Part shown: positions 23,047 through 35,576 of the stretch, piece after piece | Position numbering within the stretch: position 1 is the first letter of the stretch | Layout of the letters: each line of letters begins with the position of its first letter | Assembly: GCA_900404475.1 (NCBI GenBank) | Contig: OUQQ01000200.1 | Coordinates: forward strand, 1 to 44,245 | Source: Spongospora subterranea | Taxonomy: Eukaryota > Endomyxa > Phytomyxea > Plasmodiophorida > Plasmodiophoridae | DNA: 44,245 nt | Direction of reading: 5' to 3' | Position numbers and translations under genes: made by a program | The notes under the pieces: generated by a model | Told to the model about the DNA's origin: nothing | The model's database searches: none | The model's input: only the letters and a program-made list of their open reading frames with translations

Positions 23047-26000
23047 TTATAAATGAATATTGCATATAATCTCTGTTTTCTCTATATCTGGGGTGGTTAC
23101 CGGAACGAATCCGCCTTTGAGAACGCAGGTAATGGACTCCCGAATATGGCGAATAATTCCGGTTGGCTCGATCGTCGTCCATTTCCCACAATCGAAACTC
23201 AGCTCGATGCGAACTTGTTCGCCTTGGGCCGACAGCGTCCCCGATGATGGCGACACGCGTAAACAACCCGTCTTCTTGGTCGATTCCGACAGCTGCAGAT
23301 CGTAGGAGCCTGGCGTTCCCTTCATCAACGGCGAAGAAATCGAGCACGATCCGACAAAAAAGTATCCAACAATGCTCGAATTCGTATCGGATTTCTAAAC
23401 AATCAAATTTGAGATGACAAGATGAAACACCCGCCAGAGCCATAGGAAAATGCAAAATTGACTCCAGAAACAAACTCATTTACACAGCAAGAGCAATAAC
23501 GCGACTTCAAACTGATTGGTGACAGTCGCGAACAAGTTCACGAAGTTGAAAGACTTAATTTGAAAAAATCAGGACAATGTGGGAGGACGCTGACCTGAAG
23601 AGCGACTGTAATTGGCGATAGGATCGGGTTGAACATATCGTGATCATGTTGAATGAGTGCCGATGGCGACAGAACATAGAGTTGACGGGGCCATGATCGC
23701 GCCACCACCTCGTACAGACGTGCCGGGCGATCGTCGGTCAGGGTGAGACGAACGGTGGCGCCATATCCGGGATGGGCACGATCAGGACGTAGGGAGATGG
23801 GCACGCCGACCGATGCTTGTGGAGAGAGATCACCAGATGAAGGGGAGATCAACACAGGTACGCGCCCCGAATGATTCGGCACCAGGATGCGATCGACCTT
23901 AAAATTGTACGAGATAGGGAATGAGGAATCGTTGCGAATATTGACCACCTTAGATCTCTCATCTCTATTGATACATTCTCAGAACCCGCTGACCCATGAA
24001 AAACTCTGAAATAACAAATAAAAACACATAGGTTCCTATTCACGCAGAAACGGAAAAAAGCATGAATGGATCAAACTGTTTGAAGGCAAGATTGACAACG
24101 CATGTTTTTTAAACATCGGATTGGTGTTTGCATTGCAATTTAGTTTCCAGGCAAATTTGACATAAACCCAATCGGTGAAAACAAATTACTTAATAAATCA
24201 GACCAAAAAAGAAGAATAAAAGTAGAAAGCGCTCAGTTATATATATGATGTGTGTCCTATTATACCCATATACAATACCGCCCAAATCAATATATCCAGG
24301 ATCGGGGTCGATAATAACGCTGGCCGATGCGCCCTGCCCTTCCAGACCCAGCTCAACCTGGCCGTTGAACCGGACCGAGTCCCTGTAGGGCCCATGACGG
24401 GAGGGTCGGAACAGAGCCCATAGGGCGGCCTCCTGACCGGCCTCCAGATACGTGACACCGCCATGTTGTATCGTGATGGCGCTATCGGGCACTGGTAGTG
24501 GGGTGGTTCCGGCCAGGTCCAGGGCGATACCCGATGGGCCAGTATTTCTACCACACCATCACAATCCGTCAATTCATTTCCACCTTAAACCGAATAACGT
24601 AGTTTGTGATTGTTATTCTGATAAACCAAAAGAGAAACAATGGTTTCAACTTCAAACTATTGACTCCTTAATTGGTTTGTGGTGTGATAATGAGACAACG
24701 GAAAAACAGATGGGAGATTGGAATCGAGAGAGGTTGCCAGCAGCGATAGTAATATGTGGGATAGTACATGGGATCTGACCTAATGGTGAAGCATTGACGG
24801 CGTGTCTGATGGACTGGTACAATACCGAACCGGACAACACGATCTGGTGGAGAGATAATCGACAGATATTGTCTTGTATTATATACTGTATTGACCTGTT
24901 ATATTAACACAATCACTCTCATACACTATAATCCCTCGTCTAAAATCTTCGTCAATTCACAGGAAACCATAACTTAGAGAATAGAAAAAACTGTTTCTGG
25001 CGATAATATCACAGATAGGATGAAGAAAATACCTGTACGAATATCGGTAATGGAAATTGAGATGTTGATCTGGCCCATATCGGTATGGTGTGCTGAGCCC
25101 TGTACACGCCATCCTTGGCGACGGTGGCGCCATCATCGCCAGCAGATACGGGTTGGAACACGATATCCACCTGACGGGATTGACCGGGACCGATTCGCCC
25201 ACCGCTTGGTATCAGCGATAAATGGGATGATGCCTACATATAACCATCATCACGTGATTAACCGATACCCAATCCATCTCAACAATAGAAACTGACCAAT
25301 ACGCTATAACAACAACATTTAACAATCGCCGTTCAAAACAACGATTTGGGGATGAGGAAATTTGTGTTGTTTGTTGGACCTTATCTGGTTCCGTCATCTG
25401 ATATTGATAATCGGTATTAGTGGTGTTGGTAATGGTGCAGGTAGCGACCTGATCCAGACCCAGGGCGACAGGGGGCAGGTGCAGGACGGCAGGCGAGCAA
25501 CGCAATGGTGCCGCCCGCCCTGATCCATGGCACTCGATCGTCACTTCCCGACCTAGCCCAGACCGCAACTTGATCGGAATCGACACGGCCGAACATTCCA
25601 ACGCCCGATAAACTACACGAACCTGATATAGACCACATTCAATAACAAACTCAAAATCACGTAAAAATAATGATAAACCATTTGAAACTATTTCTAAAAC
25701 CCCATTTTCGTTTTTCATTCACATCAATTGTACGCTTGCAGAAAAGACTAAATTGAAAACAATTAAATGCGAAAACTGATGATTCAAATAAACTATATAT
25801 GTTTTCTGTTTCGGCGACACAAATCGCAGTACGAAAACCGATTTTGATATTATCTGGGAATTTTGGCGAAATTCAATTGTAAATGGCGAATCAATGACGA
25901 CCTGTTGTTGAGATCCTGGGAGAATATGAAACAAGGGCGGGTCGACCGCAACCTGATATGATGGGGACAGGACACCGCATCGCTGCACGACCAGGGATGG

Positions 26001-29000
26001 GTTCCGAACCGTCATCGGCAGCCAGGTCCTCGACCCGATCGCACACTCCCCGAACTGCATCGCCACCGGTTCCACGATCAGATCGCCTGACGTCAACCGG
26101 GCTCGAATTACAGCATTAATAGCGTCCTGGTTCGCCATTTCCAGGCGAATCGGAATCTCGATCAAATCTGAACCCAGTTTCATTGTGTTTTCCAAACTTG
26201 GTTTGGTGAAAACAAAACAAAACAAAAAAAAACTTCACAAACGCGTGCGATTTTGTATGAAGAAATGTTCAAAGTTGAATACCCGTTGAGCCGGTGGTAA
26301 GAAATCGGTCGAATAGGTCGCGGGACGATGGATTGAACGATAGTTGGATCTGGGAGGACGAAGCCCCATGGACGAAAACAGATCGGGGGCGGGCCCTAAT
26401 TAGGGGCCGGGCGTGGCGATCTACGACACAAACGACCTTGACGAGCTGCGACGAGCGATTTCGGACCTGAATCGATTGGCGGTATTGCTCCCCGATAATA
26501 CAGCACTCGTAATCGAGAACGGGGCTGTCGATATATATCGGGACCTGACATGAATCCCCATGGAGCTCAACAGCGATTTCCGATGGCGATCCCCATTGAC
26601 CGCCATCGTTGTCGAACACGACCAGAACCTGACCGGTGTCGTTGCGATCGGGCGCCGATGGCCGATATTCCAGTTTGATTGTGGCCTGGGAGTATGGAGA
26701 GATTGTCCCTGGTGGGGGTATCGTCCATTCCTCCTCCCGGCCCTGTTTGAGAATCGAATGGAAAGAGGCGGGGATGGCGCCATTGTTGGCGAAAGCGATA
26801 GGGATAACGGAGGATTGACCATGAATAACGGTGGAGAATTCGAGGACGGATGGCGTTAGTAGAGCGATGGACGTCTTGCGAACTAGGGCCACAAGCGGGA
26901 TCGAGAAGGGGCCGGTTTCAGCCAGGAAATCGATTCGGGTGCGAATATCGGTGATGGAGTCGATCGGGGGACGGAATATGATCGTGACGATGACCGTGAT
27001 ACCGGCCGACATCTTACCAGGACGGTCGTACACGATCTCGAATAGCTCGGCGTATAAGGGATCGGGGATCCCGACCAGACGGAATGTGTTGTCGCCGAAC
27101 GACACGTTCGTGATCGACACGCGACTCCGCATTACGCTTGAACCTACATCGATAAACTCGATCTGGAACGGCGTCACGATTAATAATGAGGAATAAAATA
27201 TCAATCAATCTCAATAAAAGTTAATCGACTGATCTGAACAATTCTACAACTCGTGTTTTCTGTTCAATCTAACGGCGGAACATGGCATCAATGTGAATTG
27301 ATTGATGAAATTGGATAGTTGTTGTGATATTCTATACCGATTGTGGATTTGCCAGGAAATATGGACCTGGATATGATTTTCCGCAAATCCGTTTGGCAGT
27401 TCCGTTGAGAATGCGGTCATGTCTCCTGGCCACCGCCTCCTCCACCTTCTTCACCTGATCCGCCCCTGGTTTCGGTAGCCCTTCCATACTACTGGCCTTC
27501 CTGATTAACCCCTCCACCTCCAACTCCACCCCAGGATGTCGCGCCATCACCGCTTCCACCACCCGATCCGTTGCCCGCCCCGTCCCGAAACTCGCCGTCT
27601 TCACAACCGCCAATTCCGATGGATAAACTCCTGGCACCAGAACCGCGTCTTCTTTCATGGCCCTCGTCAACCGCTCGTCGTCGACTCGATTGCTAGCGCT
27701 TTCCGCAACGGCGACCAACGCCTTCTCGTGGCGCTTCGCTTCCTGCGCTGAATCCTGTCGATGCTGTTCGTTTATTCTGGCCATGATCTCCATCTCTCTC
27801 AAAGTGGCGTCGGCCAAGTCTTGCCCTTTCTTCCTGGCCAACATCCGCTCCTGCAGGCGATGTCTGACAATGCCATCGGTGTTGCCTTCCACTATCGACT
27901 GTTTCTCCTGTTGAATTTGTTTATCCCGATTCGCGGTTCGAGAGCGCATCATCGCACCGGATTTCTCGATATCATTCTTCAGCTTGAGAACTCCTTCAAC
28001 GAAGTGCTGTTTCCTGATTTGTTGCTTGCCTTCTATTGCAGTTTGAGCCTAAAATACAATAATATATCTCAAGTTTAAAGAACAAACCCTAAAAATCAAA
28101 TTACCTGATGGATGGCCTTATGAGTTTTGGCCAAACGATTAATGGCTTTCCTGTTCAAGACTGTCACGATATCCTGTTCCTTCTTGGCCTGTTCTTGTCC
28201 GGTTTTGATCTTGGCCTGGGTGGCGTTCTCCTGTCGTTCTCGTTCCAGACCTCTTCTGGTCTCTGCCTGTTTCCGTCTGGCCGTTAGCTCCTTTGTGATC
28301 ACACTTCTCTCCTATTGGGCACAATTGCCGATCAGACCCCCATTATTCGAAAACAACTCTAACGATGAAAGGAATATTAAACCAGAAAATTCACTTCCAA
28401 AAACTGTTGTGTATTCGAAATTCGCATTGAAACCGACCTGAAAAAGCACAATCTGTGTATTCATCACTGAATCGCTTTCGTTTTTCAATCGAGAATGTGC
28501 CACTTTTCTCTTGCTCAACGCGCTTTCTTTGGCGTCGAACTCCTGTTTGGCGGAATGAAGTTGGGCGAGTTTCGCGCTAAATTCCTTCTGGTTGGCAGAA
28601 AGGGTTCGGGCCAGGTCAGCTTTCATCGTCCTTCGCTGCACACCTTGAATCGTATCGGCCGCTGCCAATTGCTGCTGCAACTCCGTTATTCTGGACGACA
28701 TCGTCTTGATGTCTCGGTCGATTTCCTGAACGTTAGCCGTCAATCGGTCTAATTCATTTTGCCGTTGCAACATATCAAGTTCGGAAGTTTCGAATACGGC
28801 TTTCGCCCTGAGTTTTTGCGATATTTCCTGGATGTCAGCCAGGTGTGTATAGCCAGAAATGGCGCCGCCAACTTCGTGCTTCTCTATAACTTTCAGCTCA
28901 GATTCGGCGTCTTTTCTCCTGGGGAAGGTGATACGCTCGTTTTGCTCGGCAAAGCTGAGATGTTTGCCGGGTGATTCACCCATTGAGTTGCGTTCCGATG

Positions 29001-29004
29001 CCAT
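23047..29004 (-). CDS. CFAP74: CFAP74-like axonemal central-apparatus protein (coiled coil plus ASH/MSP domains)
   Basis: CFAP74 (Chlamydomonas FAP74) belongs to the C1d projection of the axonemal central pair and is needed for motility. The start is MASERNSMGES at 29004. The first three coding blocks (about 29004-28440, 28312-28108, 28048-27350) are coiled-coil rich. KSYPGPYFLANP leads into a block at about 27165-26270 with FIDVGSSVMRSRVSITN, GKMSAGITV and FLAETGPFSIPL, all close to CFAP74. Further ASH/major-sperm-protein-like beta domains continue in blocks near 26220-25720, 25640-25380, 25210-25020, 24860-24640, 24590-24270, 23950-23560 and 23400-23047, each with the usual ITN/LRF/SPSSG strands. 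Exon edges are approximate, and the last exon and stop are the least certain. The length (roughly 1,400 residues or more) fits the family. Confidence 0.8.
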
Positions 29005-29731
29005 TGAGCATGAACTGGGCGGCTTATTGCCACAGTTCTATTTCTAGAGCAATGAGCGTGTGAGATGATGGCAGAGTTGAGTCAGGTGATGGTCGATCAT
29101 ATCACTGACACCATCATCCAGTCACATCCGTCATTGTTGTAGCATAACCGGTAGACATGCACCGGCAATGATAAACAACTGCGGTCAAAATCTCAAACGC
29201 TGTTGATCGGATAATGTCGGGTAGAGTGTAAAACGGCTAAGTTGGAGTCCGGAGGTCTATGATTCTGAATTGAAAATGGAATCCTTGCAAGTGATAGGTT
29301 TAGCAGTCTTCACCACTTGACAGCAGAAGTTCATCAGAATTCAGCAGCCAAAAATCAGGGGAAACCCCATATGAACTCGAGAAGTTCAATGGACCCGCTA
29401 ACTCTCCCAAACACAGATGTGTATGTACTCGCTATCCATCAACGACCGCAACCCAATACTGAATGGCAGGGAAGATAGTGAACAAAAACACCCGTTCCGT
29501 TGGCAATTTTATGAAAGAATCAGCACCACCTCACGTTTATTAATATCACAACCTATTGTGATTACGAGAGCCGAGAGGACATTAGAGATTCACAGACCCG
29601 TCACCTTGGATAGATCAAACGGCGATTCGGAGTCGACAGGGTCACGCACTGTTGGATCAGCAATCAATTTGGGGTTGTAACTGGATATCCACAATTACAC
29701 AACTATCGATCATAATCGATATATGATTGTT

Positions 29732-30518
29732 ATGTCGAGGTTCACCCGTTTTCTGGCTACGGTCGCCAAGAAGTCTGCGTCGGGACCTGTGAAACAACAG
29801 GAAAGGAAACCGGCTACTGCCTACGCTTTGTTTTGCAATGAAAAGTTTCAGGAGTTGGAACACCTTCACATTCCAGGTAATTGATCATAGCTGATTATTA
29901 TTCATTCGACTTAAGGCAAGGCTGATTGTTGCAAAATCAGAGCGTGTGCGAATTGCTTCAAAGGAATGGAAGAATATGGATTCCGATAGAAAGAAAAAAT
30001 ACTACGACCAAGCTCGGGATTATAAAGTTGAGTGGCAGCAGAGAAATAAGAGGGGTGCAATGGACAAAAGGCCACCAACCTCGTACAACTTATTTATACG
30101 CAAGTTGATAAATGAAAGGAATCCCGGGAGCACCTCGATGGAAGTACTCTCAGTGGCAGCGTCGAAATGGAACTCTATGAATGCTGTTGAAAAGCAACCG
30201 TTCATTACAAGGTCACAAGCGCTATCTGAAGCATTCAACAAACCAAAATCTGTTCGCCCTAATTCTGCAACCAGTCCATATGCTCAGTTCATTAAAGCAA
30301 AATTCAATGAAGTAAGAAAATCTTTGCCTTCAGGTAAGCCTTTCCGCCATAATGCTTAAACGTGATTACCAATTAAAATTACAGATACGTCAACACAGGA
30401 AATTTTCAGACAATTGTCAGCAACGTGGAAATCGTTGCCTGAGCAAGAGAAGACCCCGTTCGTAAAAGCAGGGCAACGAGAAAAGCAAAAAAATGAAAGA
30501 GTTACAGGAGGAGAGTAA
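29732..30518 (+). CDS. Triple HMG-box mitochondrial nucleoid protein (Abf2/TFAM-like), copy A
   Basis: Exons 29732-29876, 29941-30333 and 30385-30518 join to 223 residues. The N-terminus MSRFTRFLATVAKKSA is a typical mitochondrial presequence. Three HMG boxes follow: KPATAYALFCNEKFQ to MDSDRKKKYYDQA, KRPPTSYNLFIRKLINER to MNAVEKQPFITRS, and ATSPYAQFIKAKFNEV to WKSLPEQEKTPFVKAG. The third is split by the last intron. Proteins of this type bend and package mitochondrial DNA; yeast Abf2 and human TFAM have two boxes, so three is unusual. A second in-frame ATG lies three codons upstream at 29723. The coding frame is intact and the exon structure is identical to copy B, including a 393-nt exon 2, so both copies look functional. 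Confidence 0.85.
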
Positions 30519-31720
30519 CGCTGAGCATTTGCTTCTCTGAACCAACGCCATCATAATCGCATTGACAACGAAATAAATTATACTCTACCCGTTTTAAAAA
30601 AACTGGTCGATACGGCTTTTTCAAGTCAGGTATCGACCAATTGTTATGGAAAGGCGGTAGTAGTTTGTTTGCCAAAATGTTGGTCGTGGGCGTTCGGTGC
30701 CGTATACCCAAAATTGCCGGCATCGTAGCATACCTTCATAATCGAAGTGGCATCTTTTCTGGTTTGATGAGCGCGGACCGCTGATTTGATCGGAATTCAA
30801 TATGGAAAGCGGTTGGTAAATGAAGTCGCCACCATGATATCTGGATACGCTTGACGAGAAACGTTATACGAAACATCTTCAGTAATTTGTTTTTACATGC
30901 GATTAATGGTTGGTGACCTGGTATGGTGAATAAAAATAATATCATTGACACCTTCAAGACTGTTAAGGTCGCCCCATTCTTGGCGGTCTTAGTGGACAAC
31001 GGTACAGATGAATCCATAGTTGGTGTGAGAACATCAACAAATGAATGATTCAGAAACGCAGTTCGGAACACATCAGCACGATATTTCAGGACTGCCTGCA
31101 CTTGTGCCCCATGCAACCAGTAAATCTGGGAGTGTAATTCCAGAATCGATTGAGTCCTCAATGCCTGCAATATAATTGCTGAATATGTTGCATTTGTGGT
31201 GTAGTCGACCATGCTCATGCCTAAAAAAATATCTCAATCTGGAACCTTGGCACCCGAGTTGTTGAAAAGGGGATTGCAATAATTAGAACAAGAATAAAGG
31301 TTCAATTTTCTGCGGTATTCCCATCCACCGCTGTTTGAAATAGCAAATTGTAAAAATTGAGAAGGTGTATCAGGGATTACTGAACATGGCGGTGAGCCAT
31401 GGCGAATCCGTGCCGGATCATGGCCATATTTGATATGTGGTATTCACGATGTAAGCATTGACCATACGCCCATACACCACAGCGACTCCAGAGAACGCTA
31501 AACAAATAAAACTGAAGCCAACAAACAGCTTCCAAATAACAGTATAACCAATGACGGGTTAGTTCCATCAAAGGCTTGTGCTTTAACTCAAATAGATGTA
31601 GAGGTGCTCGAAAGCTTTTCAAGGTCAAATTGTGGGTTTAATCCATAAGGTTCATCGGTGAGCCAATTATACTCGTAATCAATCTAGGGAATGGATGTCG
31701 ATTTAAAGCTGAATCGGAAA
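30519..31720 (-). pseudogene. Truncated S9A peptidase copy (3' half only)
   Basis: On the minus strand this matches the 3' half of the intact S9A gene at 32915-34109. Recognisable pieces include RADVFRTAFLNHSFVDVLTP and TMDSSVPLS, but frames shift repeatedly and stops occur. A deletion of roughly 13-15 nt removes the block that encodes the nucleophile motif GASAGG in the intact gene. An insertion near 30590-30690 disrupts the C-terminal exon. The N-terminal beta-propeller half was never part of the duplication. It lies convergent to HMG copy A exactly as the intact gene lies convergent to copy B. Confidence 0.82.
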
Positions 31721-31790
31721 GACTTTGCAGACGGAATCCGTTTTCAAAGATCAGAGAAAGTCAAACGTTGATACATGGTTGCACACTAAA

Positions 31791-34109
31791 GTGATCAAAA
31801 ACACCGATATTGGCCCGTTCCGTTGGCAATAATGAACGGATCGGCCCTAACATACATTGTATCAACACCACTACAGCCTATCGCAATACGAGAGGACTGG
31901 GAGATCATTAGCGTTTCACAGACCCGTCACCTAAACGGCGATTCGGAGTCGACAGGGTCACGCACTGTTGGATCAGCATGTCTGCTACTGTTACTGATTA
32001 CTGATTGAGTGACATCAATTTGGGGTTGTAACTGGATATCCACAGATTACACAACTATCGATCATAATCAATATATGATTGTTATGTCGAGGTTCACCCG
32101 TTTTCTGGCTACGGTTGCCAAGAAGTCTGCGCCGGTACCTGTGAAACAACAGAAAAGGAAACCGGCTACTGCTTACGCTTTGTTTTGCAACGAAAAGTTT
32201 CAGGAGTTGGAACACCTTCACATTCCAGGTAACTGATCATAGCTGATCATTATTCATCCGACGTTGAGACAAGGCTGATTGATGCAATTAGAACGTGTGC
32301 GAGCCATTTTCAAAGAATGGAAGAATATGGATTCCGATAGCAAAAAAAAATACTACGACCAAGCTCAGGATTATAAAGCTGAGTGGCAGCAGAGAAATAA
32401 GAAGGGCGCGATAGACAAGAGGCCGCCAACCTCATACAACTTATTTATACGCAAGTTCATCAGTGAAAGGGATCCCGGGAGCAGCGCGCGGGAATTTATC
32501 CCAGCGGCAGCATTAAAATGGAAATCTATGAATGCTGTCGAAAAGCAACCGTTCATTACTGAGTCACAAGCACTATCTGAAGAATTCAACAAACCAAAAT
32601 TTGTTCGCCCTAAGTCTGCAACCAGTCCATATGCTCAGTTTATTAAAGCGAAGTACAATGAAGTCAGAAAATCTTTGCCTTCGGGTAAGCCTTTCCACCA
32701 TAAGCCTCTCCACCATAATGCTTAACATATCCACCAAATGAAATTACAGATACTTCATTTCAGGAGATTAGCCGACAAATGTCAGCAACGTGGAAATCGT
32801 TGCCTGAGCAAGAGAAGAACGTGTTTGTCGAAGCAGGACAACGAGAAATGCAAAAAAAAAAAGAGTATCTGGAGGACGGTAACGCTGAGCAGTAGATTTG
32901 CTGAGCCAACGCCATCATAATCGCATTGACAGCGAAATAAAATATAGTTTCCTTGCCGAATGTTGGTCTTGGGGTTGCGGTGCCGTATACCCAAAATGGC
33001 CAGCATCGTAGCATACCTTCATTATCGAAATGGCATCCTTTCTGGTTTGATGAGCGCGGACACGCTGAAGATATTTGATCGGAATCCAATATGGAACGCG
33101 GTTATCCATTAACGACGTCGTGACCATGATATCTGGATACGCTTGACGAGAAACGTTCTACGTAAATACCTCAGCAATTGTTTCAAAGAGCGGTTGATTG
33201 TTGGTGACCTGGTATGGTGAATAGGAGAGAATATTATCGAAATCTCGAAGAATGTTAGGGTCACCCCATTCCTGGTGGTCTTGAATGGACAATGGTAGAG
33301 ATGAATCCATAGTCGGTGTGAGAACATCAACGAATGGATGATCCAGAACCGCAGTTCGGAACAAATCCGCACGAGAATTCAGAACGGACGCGACGCAGAG
33401 CCCACCTGCGCTTGCTCCCCATGAACACAGTAACTCTGGGCGTGTGATTCCAGACTCGATTAGATGCTCAATGCATGCGATATAATCGCTGAATGTGTTG
33501 CATTTTTGGTGAAGTCGACCTTGCTCATGCCTAGAAAAAATATTATCAATCTGAAACCTTGGCGCCTTGATTGATAAAGGTTCACCATTTTTTGCCGTAC
33601 TCCCCTCCACCGCTGTTGAAATGGTAAGTTGTAGAGTCTGAGAAGATGTAGCAAGGATTACCGAACATGGCAGTGAGCAATGGCGAATCCGTGCCGGATC
33701 ATGGCCATATTTGATATGTCGTATTCAGGATGTAAACATTGACCATACGCCCCATAAACCACAGCGATCACAGGAACGCTGAACAAGCAAAATCAACGCC
33801 AGCAAACAGCTTTCAGCTGCCAGTATCACCTATGATGGTTCATTGACAAATCTCGTCGATACGTTAGAGTAATTGGTATTTTTGTTCCATCGTTGCTTTG
33901 GGCTTCAACTCGATTCGATACATAATCGCTCGATAGCTTCTCAAGTGCGGATTGCCGGCTCAATTCATGAAGTTCATCGCTGCGCCAATTATACTCGTAA
34001 GTAATCTCGGGAATAAATGTCGATTCAAAACTGAATCGGAAAGACTGTGCAGACGGAATCTGTAATCGTAAATTAAAAGAAAGTCAAAACGCTGAAACAT
34101 GGTTGCACC
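31791..34109. repeat. Tandem segmental duplication, copy B (about 2.3 kb)
   Basis: This is the directly adjacent partner of 29478-31785. Both share the promoter stretch with ACGGCGATTCGGAGTCGACA and GGGGTTGTAACTGGATATCC, the whole HMG gene and the peptidase 3' half. The duplication boundary falls inside the intact peptidase gene, near its exon 2/3 border. Copy B is therefore the likely source and copy A the derived copy. Confidence 0.85.
32084..32895 (+). CDS. Triple HMG-box mitochondrial nucleoid protein (Abf2/TFAM-like), copy B
   Basis: Exons 32084-32228, 32292-32684 and 32750-32895 join to 227 residues. It has the same presequence (MSRFTRFLATVAKKSA) and the same three boxes as copy A. Substitutions are concentrated in box 2 (for example FISERDPGSSAREFIPAAAL) and at the C-terminus (QKKKEYLEDGNAEQ). 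A run of lysine codons near 32855 makes the tail more basic. An alternative in-frame ATG is at 32075. Exons are better conserved between the copies than the flanking peptidase fragment, consistent with selection on both. The stop is only about 20 bp from the convergent stop of the intact S9A peptidase, so the 3' ends of the two transcripts must overlap. Confidence 0.85.
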
Positions 34110-35225
34110 TTATTTATTCCAGGGCGAAGAGTTCCTGGGACATTGTGGTTTAGAGCAACGGAAACACATTTCGACCCATCAATATCAATAACAAGAACCC
34201 GGTCTGACCCTAAAGCGCTCCTCAATAACTGTCTGACACGAACAGCAAATACTAGACTTACCATTATCGCGAACATATAATACGACGCGATCGTTGAAGT
34301 AATCGGCGTCCTTAATGATGACCCCTACGTCTGGAACGTAGATATCCTCCCAGAGATCAGGACTTCCAACTGGATATCGTAGCAACTTATAATCAACGCG
34401 ATCGAAGTTCGTTATTAGATAGATGAATCCGTTCACGTGTTCCACAAAGTAATCAATGTTGTGCTGTCTTGGACGAACACAATAAGGAATATAATCCGGA
34501 ACAGATAAACATATTAACCAGGCTTCGGTGGCAGATTTTGACGCCGATGTAATTACGGCATGCGATCCATCTTTCGTACGAGCTATATTGACCAGAAAAG
34601 TTTCATCGTGTTCCTGGAATATGGTCTGTCGCGTCCCGTTTTCAACATTATACAGAACAACACGATCAGGTCTCAATTTCTCGTCGGCCATCGTACACAA
34701 TAACAGGCTGTTTCCGATCCAGACAATGGAAACAATCCCGCGAAGGGGCTCCAAAAGCATAGCGCTATCAGCACGTTTAACCAATACCATGCACCGATCC
34801 ACATCGTCCTGTATTGGAATTAGGGCTGCAATAAACTGATCGTCGTCAGAGATGATCAATTCGTGTATATCGCCTCCCCAATCCGGAACAGTTTTGGAAA
34901 GCTGGTCGCTGTCGAACACAACCTGTTCTCGTTTGCTGTGAATATCTCGCCTGCACAATGCGCTTGAGTGTTGATCAAGGAAGTAATTATATCGATTATT
35001 CGCTGTCAACTTATCAACGAGATTGCAGTCAACGACGGCTCGCCGAAAGTTGGCGAATGTGGGGAGAAATGAGGAGGACGGCTTAGTGAAGTCATTATAG
35101 CGCCTGTTCTCTGACCGGATCAACCTGGTAAGACGCGATGACCGCTTCTCGATCCATTTATACTGATCTAGGAACTGGCGCCCATGCCACCATCGTATAA
35201 ATTTGCTGGCGTCCCCAGCGCCCAT
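32915..35225 (-). CDS. S9A prolyl oligopeptidase / oligopeptidase B-like serine peptidase
   Basis: Exons 35225-34262, 34209-34109, 34059-33830, 33778-33662, 33612-33586, 33530-33209 and 33157-32915 join to 667 residues. The first half (DQYKWIEKRSSRLTRLIRSE onward) is the seven-bladed propeller cap. The catalytic domain holds VVYGAYGQCLHPEY, RGGGEYGKKWHEQGRL across two splices, and YIACIEHLIESGITRPELL. It continues with WGASAGGL (nucleophile about Ser520), FVDVLTPTMDSSLPLS, SPYQNVSRQAYPDIMVT, SLMDNRV (about Asp605) and AGHFG (about His641). The triad is therefore complete. It probably trims peptides under about 30 residues; specificity (Pro or Arg/Lys) cannot be told. Exon 5 is only 27 nt. The N-terminus is slightly short for the family, so an upstream exon is possible. 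Confidence 0.87.
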
Positions 35226-35576
35226 AGATCGGTATCGAGATTAATCAATCACCGTCGGCAATGGTGTAGAGAGAAGAAACTGGTGGGGGCAATTATGGAG
35301 GCAGAGCTGACCAGAGAGAGGACTGTGCAAGACTAGGCGCCACCAGGGTATACCATAGTTGTTCATGCCATAAAAGTTCACCATAAGCCAGATATTGGTT
35401 ATTGAGTAAGGCACTACAGTAATTTTGTTGCGATAATTGACTCCCATAACGGCCCCTTATTTACAGTCAGACACCAGATTATTGCGAGGGCTTTTAAACT
35501 ACCCATAATTGGTCAGGGATTGCGATAAAGAACTCCAACAACTGCCCAAAGTTATTACGTAGCGACTGTGAGCAAT

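Larger units (their letters stand above)
29478..31785. repeat. Tandem segmental duplication, copy A (about 2.3 kb)
   Basis: Copy A runs from GAACAAAAACACCCGTTCCG near 29480 to CATGGTTGCAC near 31784. It aligns collinearly and in the same orientation with 31791-34109. It carries a complete triple HMG-box gene on plus and a broken 3' half of an S9A peptidase gene on minus. Differences from copy B include an insertion of about 80-100 nt near 30590-30690 and small deletions in the peptidase part. Confidence 0.85.

Noticed and set aside
26560..26859. Plus-strand 99-codon open frame inside CFAP74
   Set aside because: It is antisense to a well-conserved ASH-domain exon and has no domain of its own.
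27536..28078. Plus-strand open frames opposite the CFAP74 coiled coil
   Set aside because: They are the complement of a Glu/Lys/Arg-rich coiled coil, which commonly leaves long antisense frames.
33158..33208. Reading 33208-33170 as coding in the S9A gene
   Set aside because: Removing this 51-nt stretch as an intron restores the conserved SPYQNV...YPDIMVT sequence; translating it gives a stop and loses the motif.
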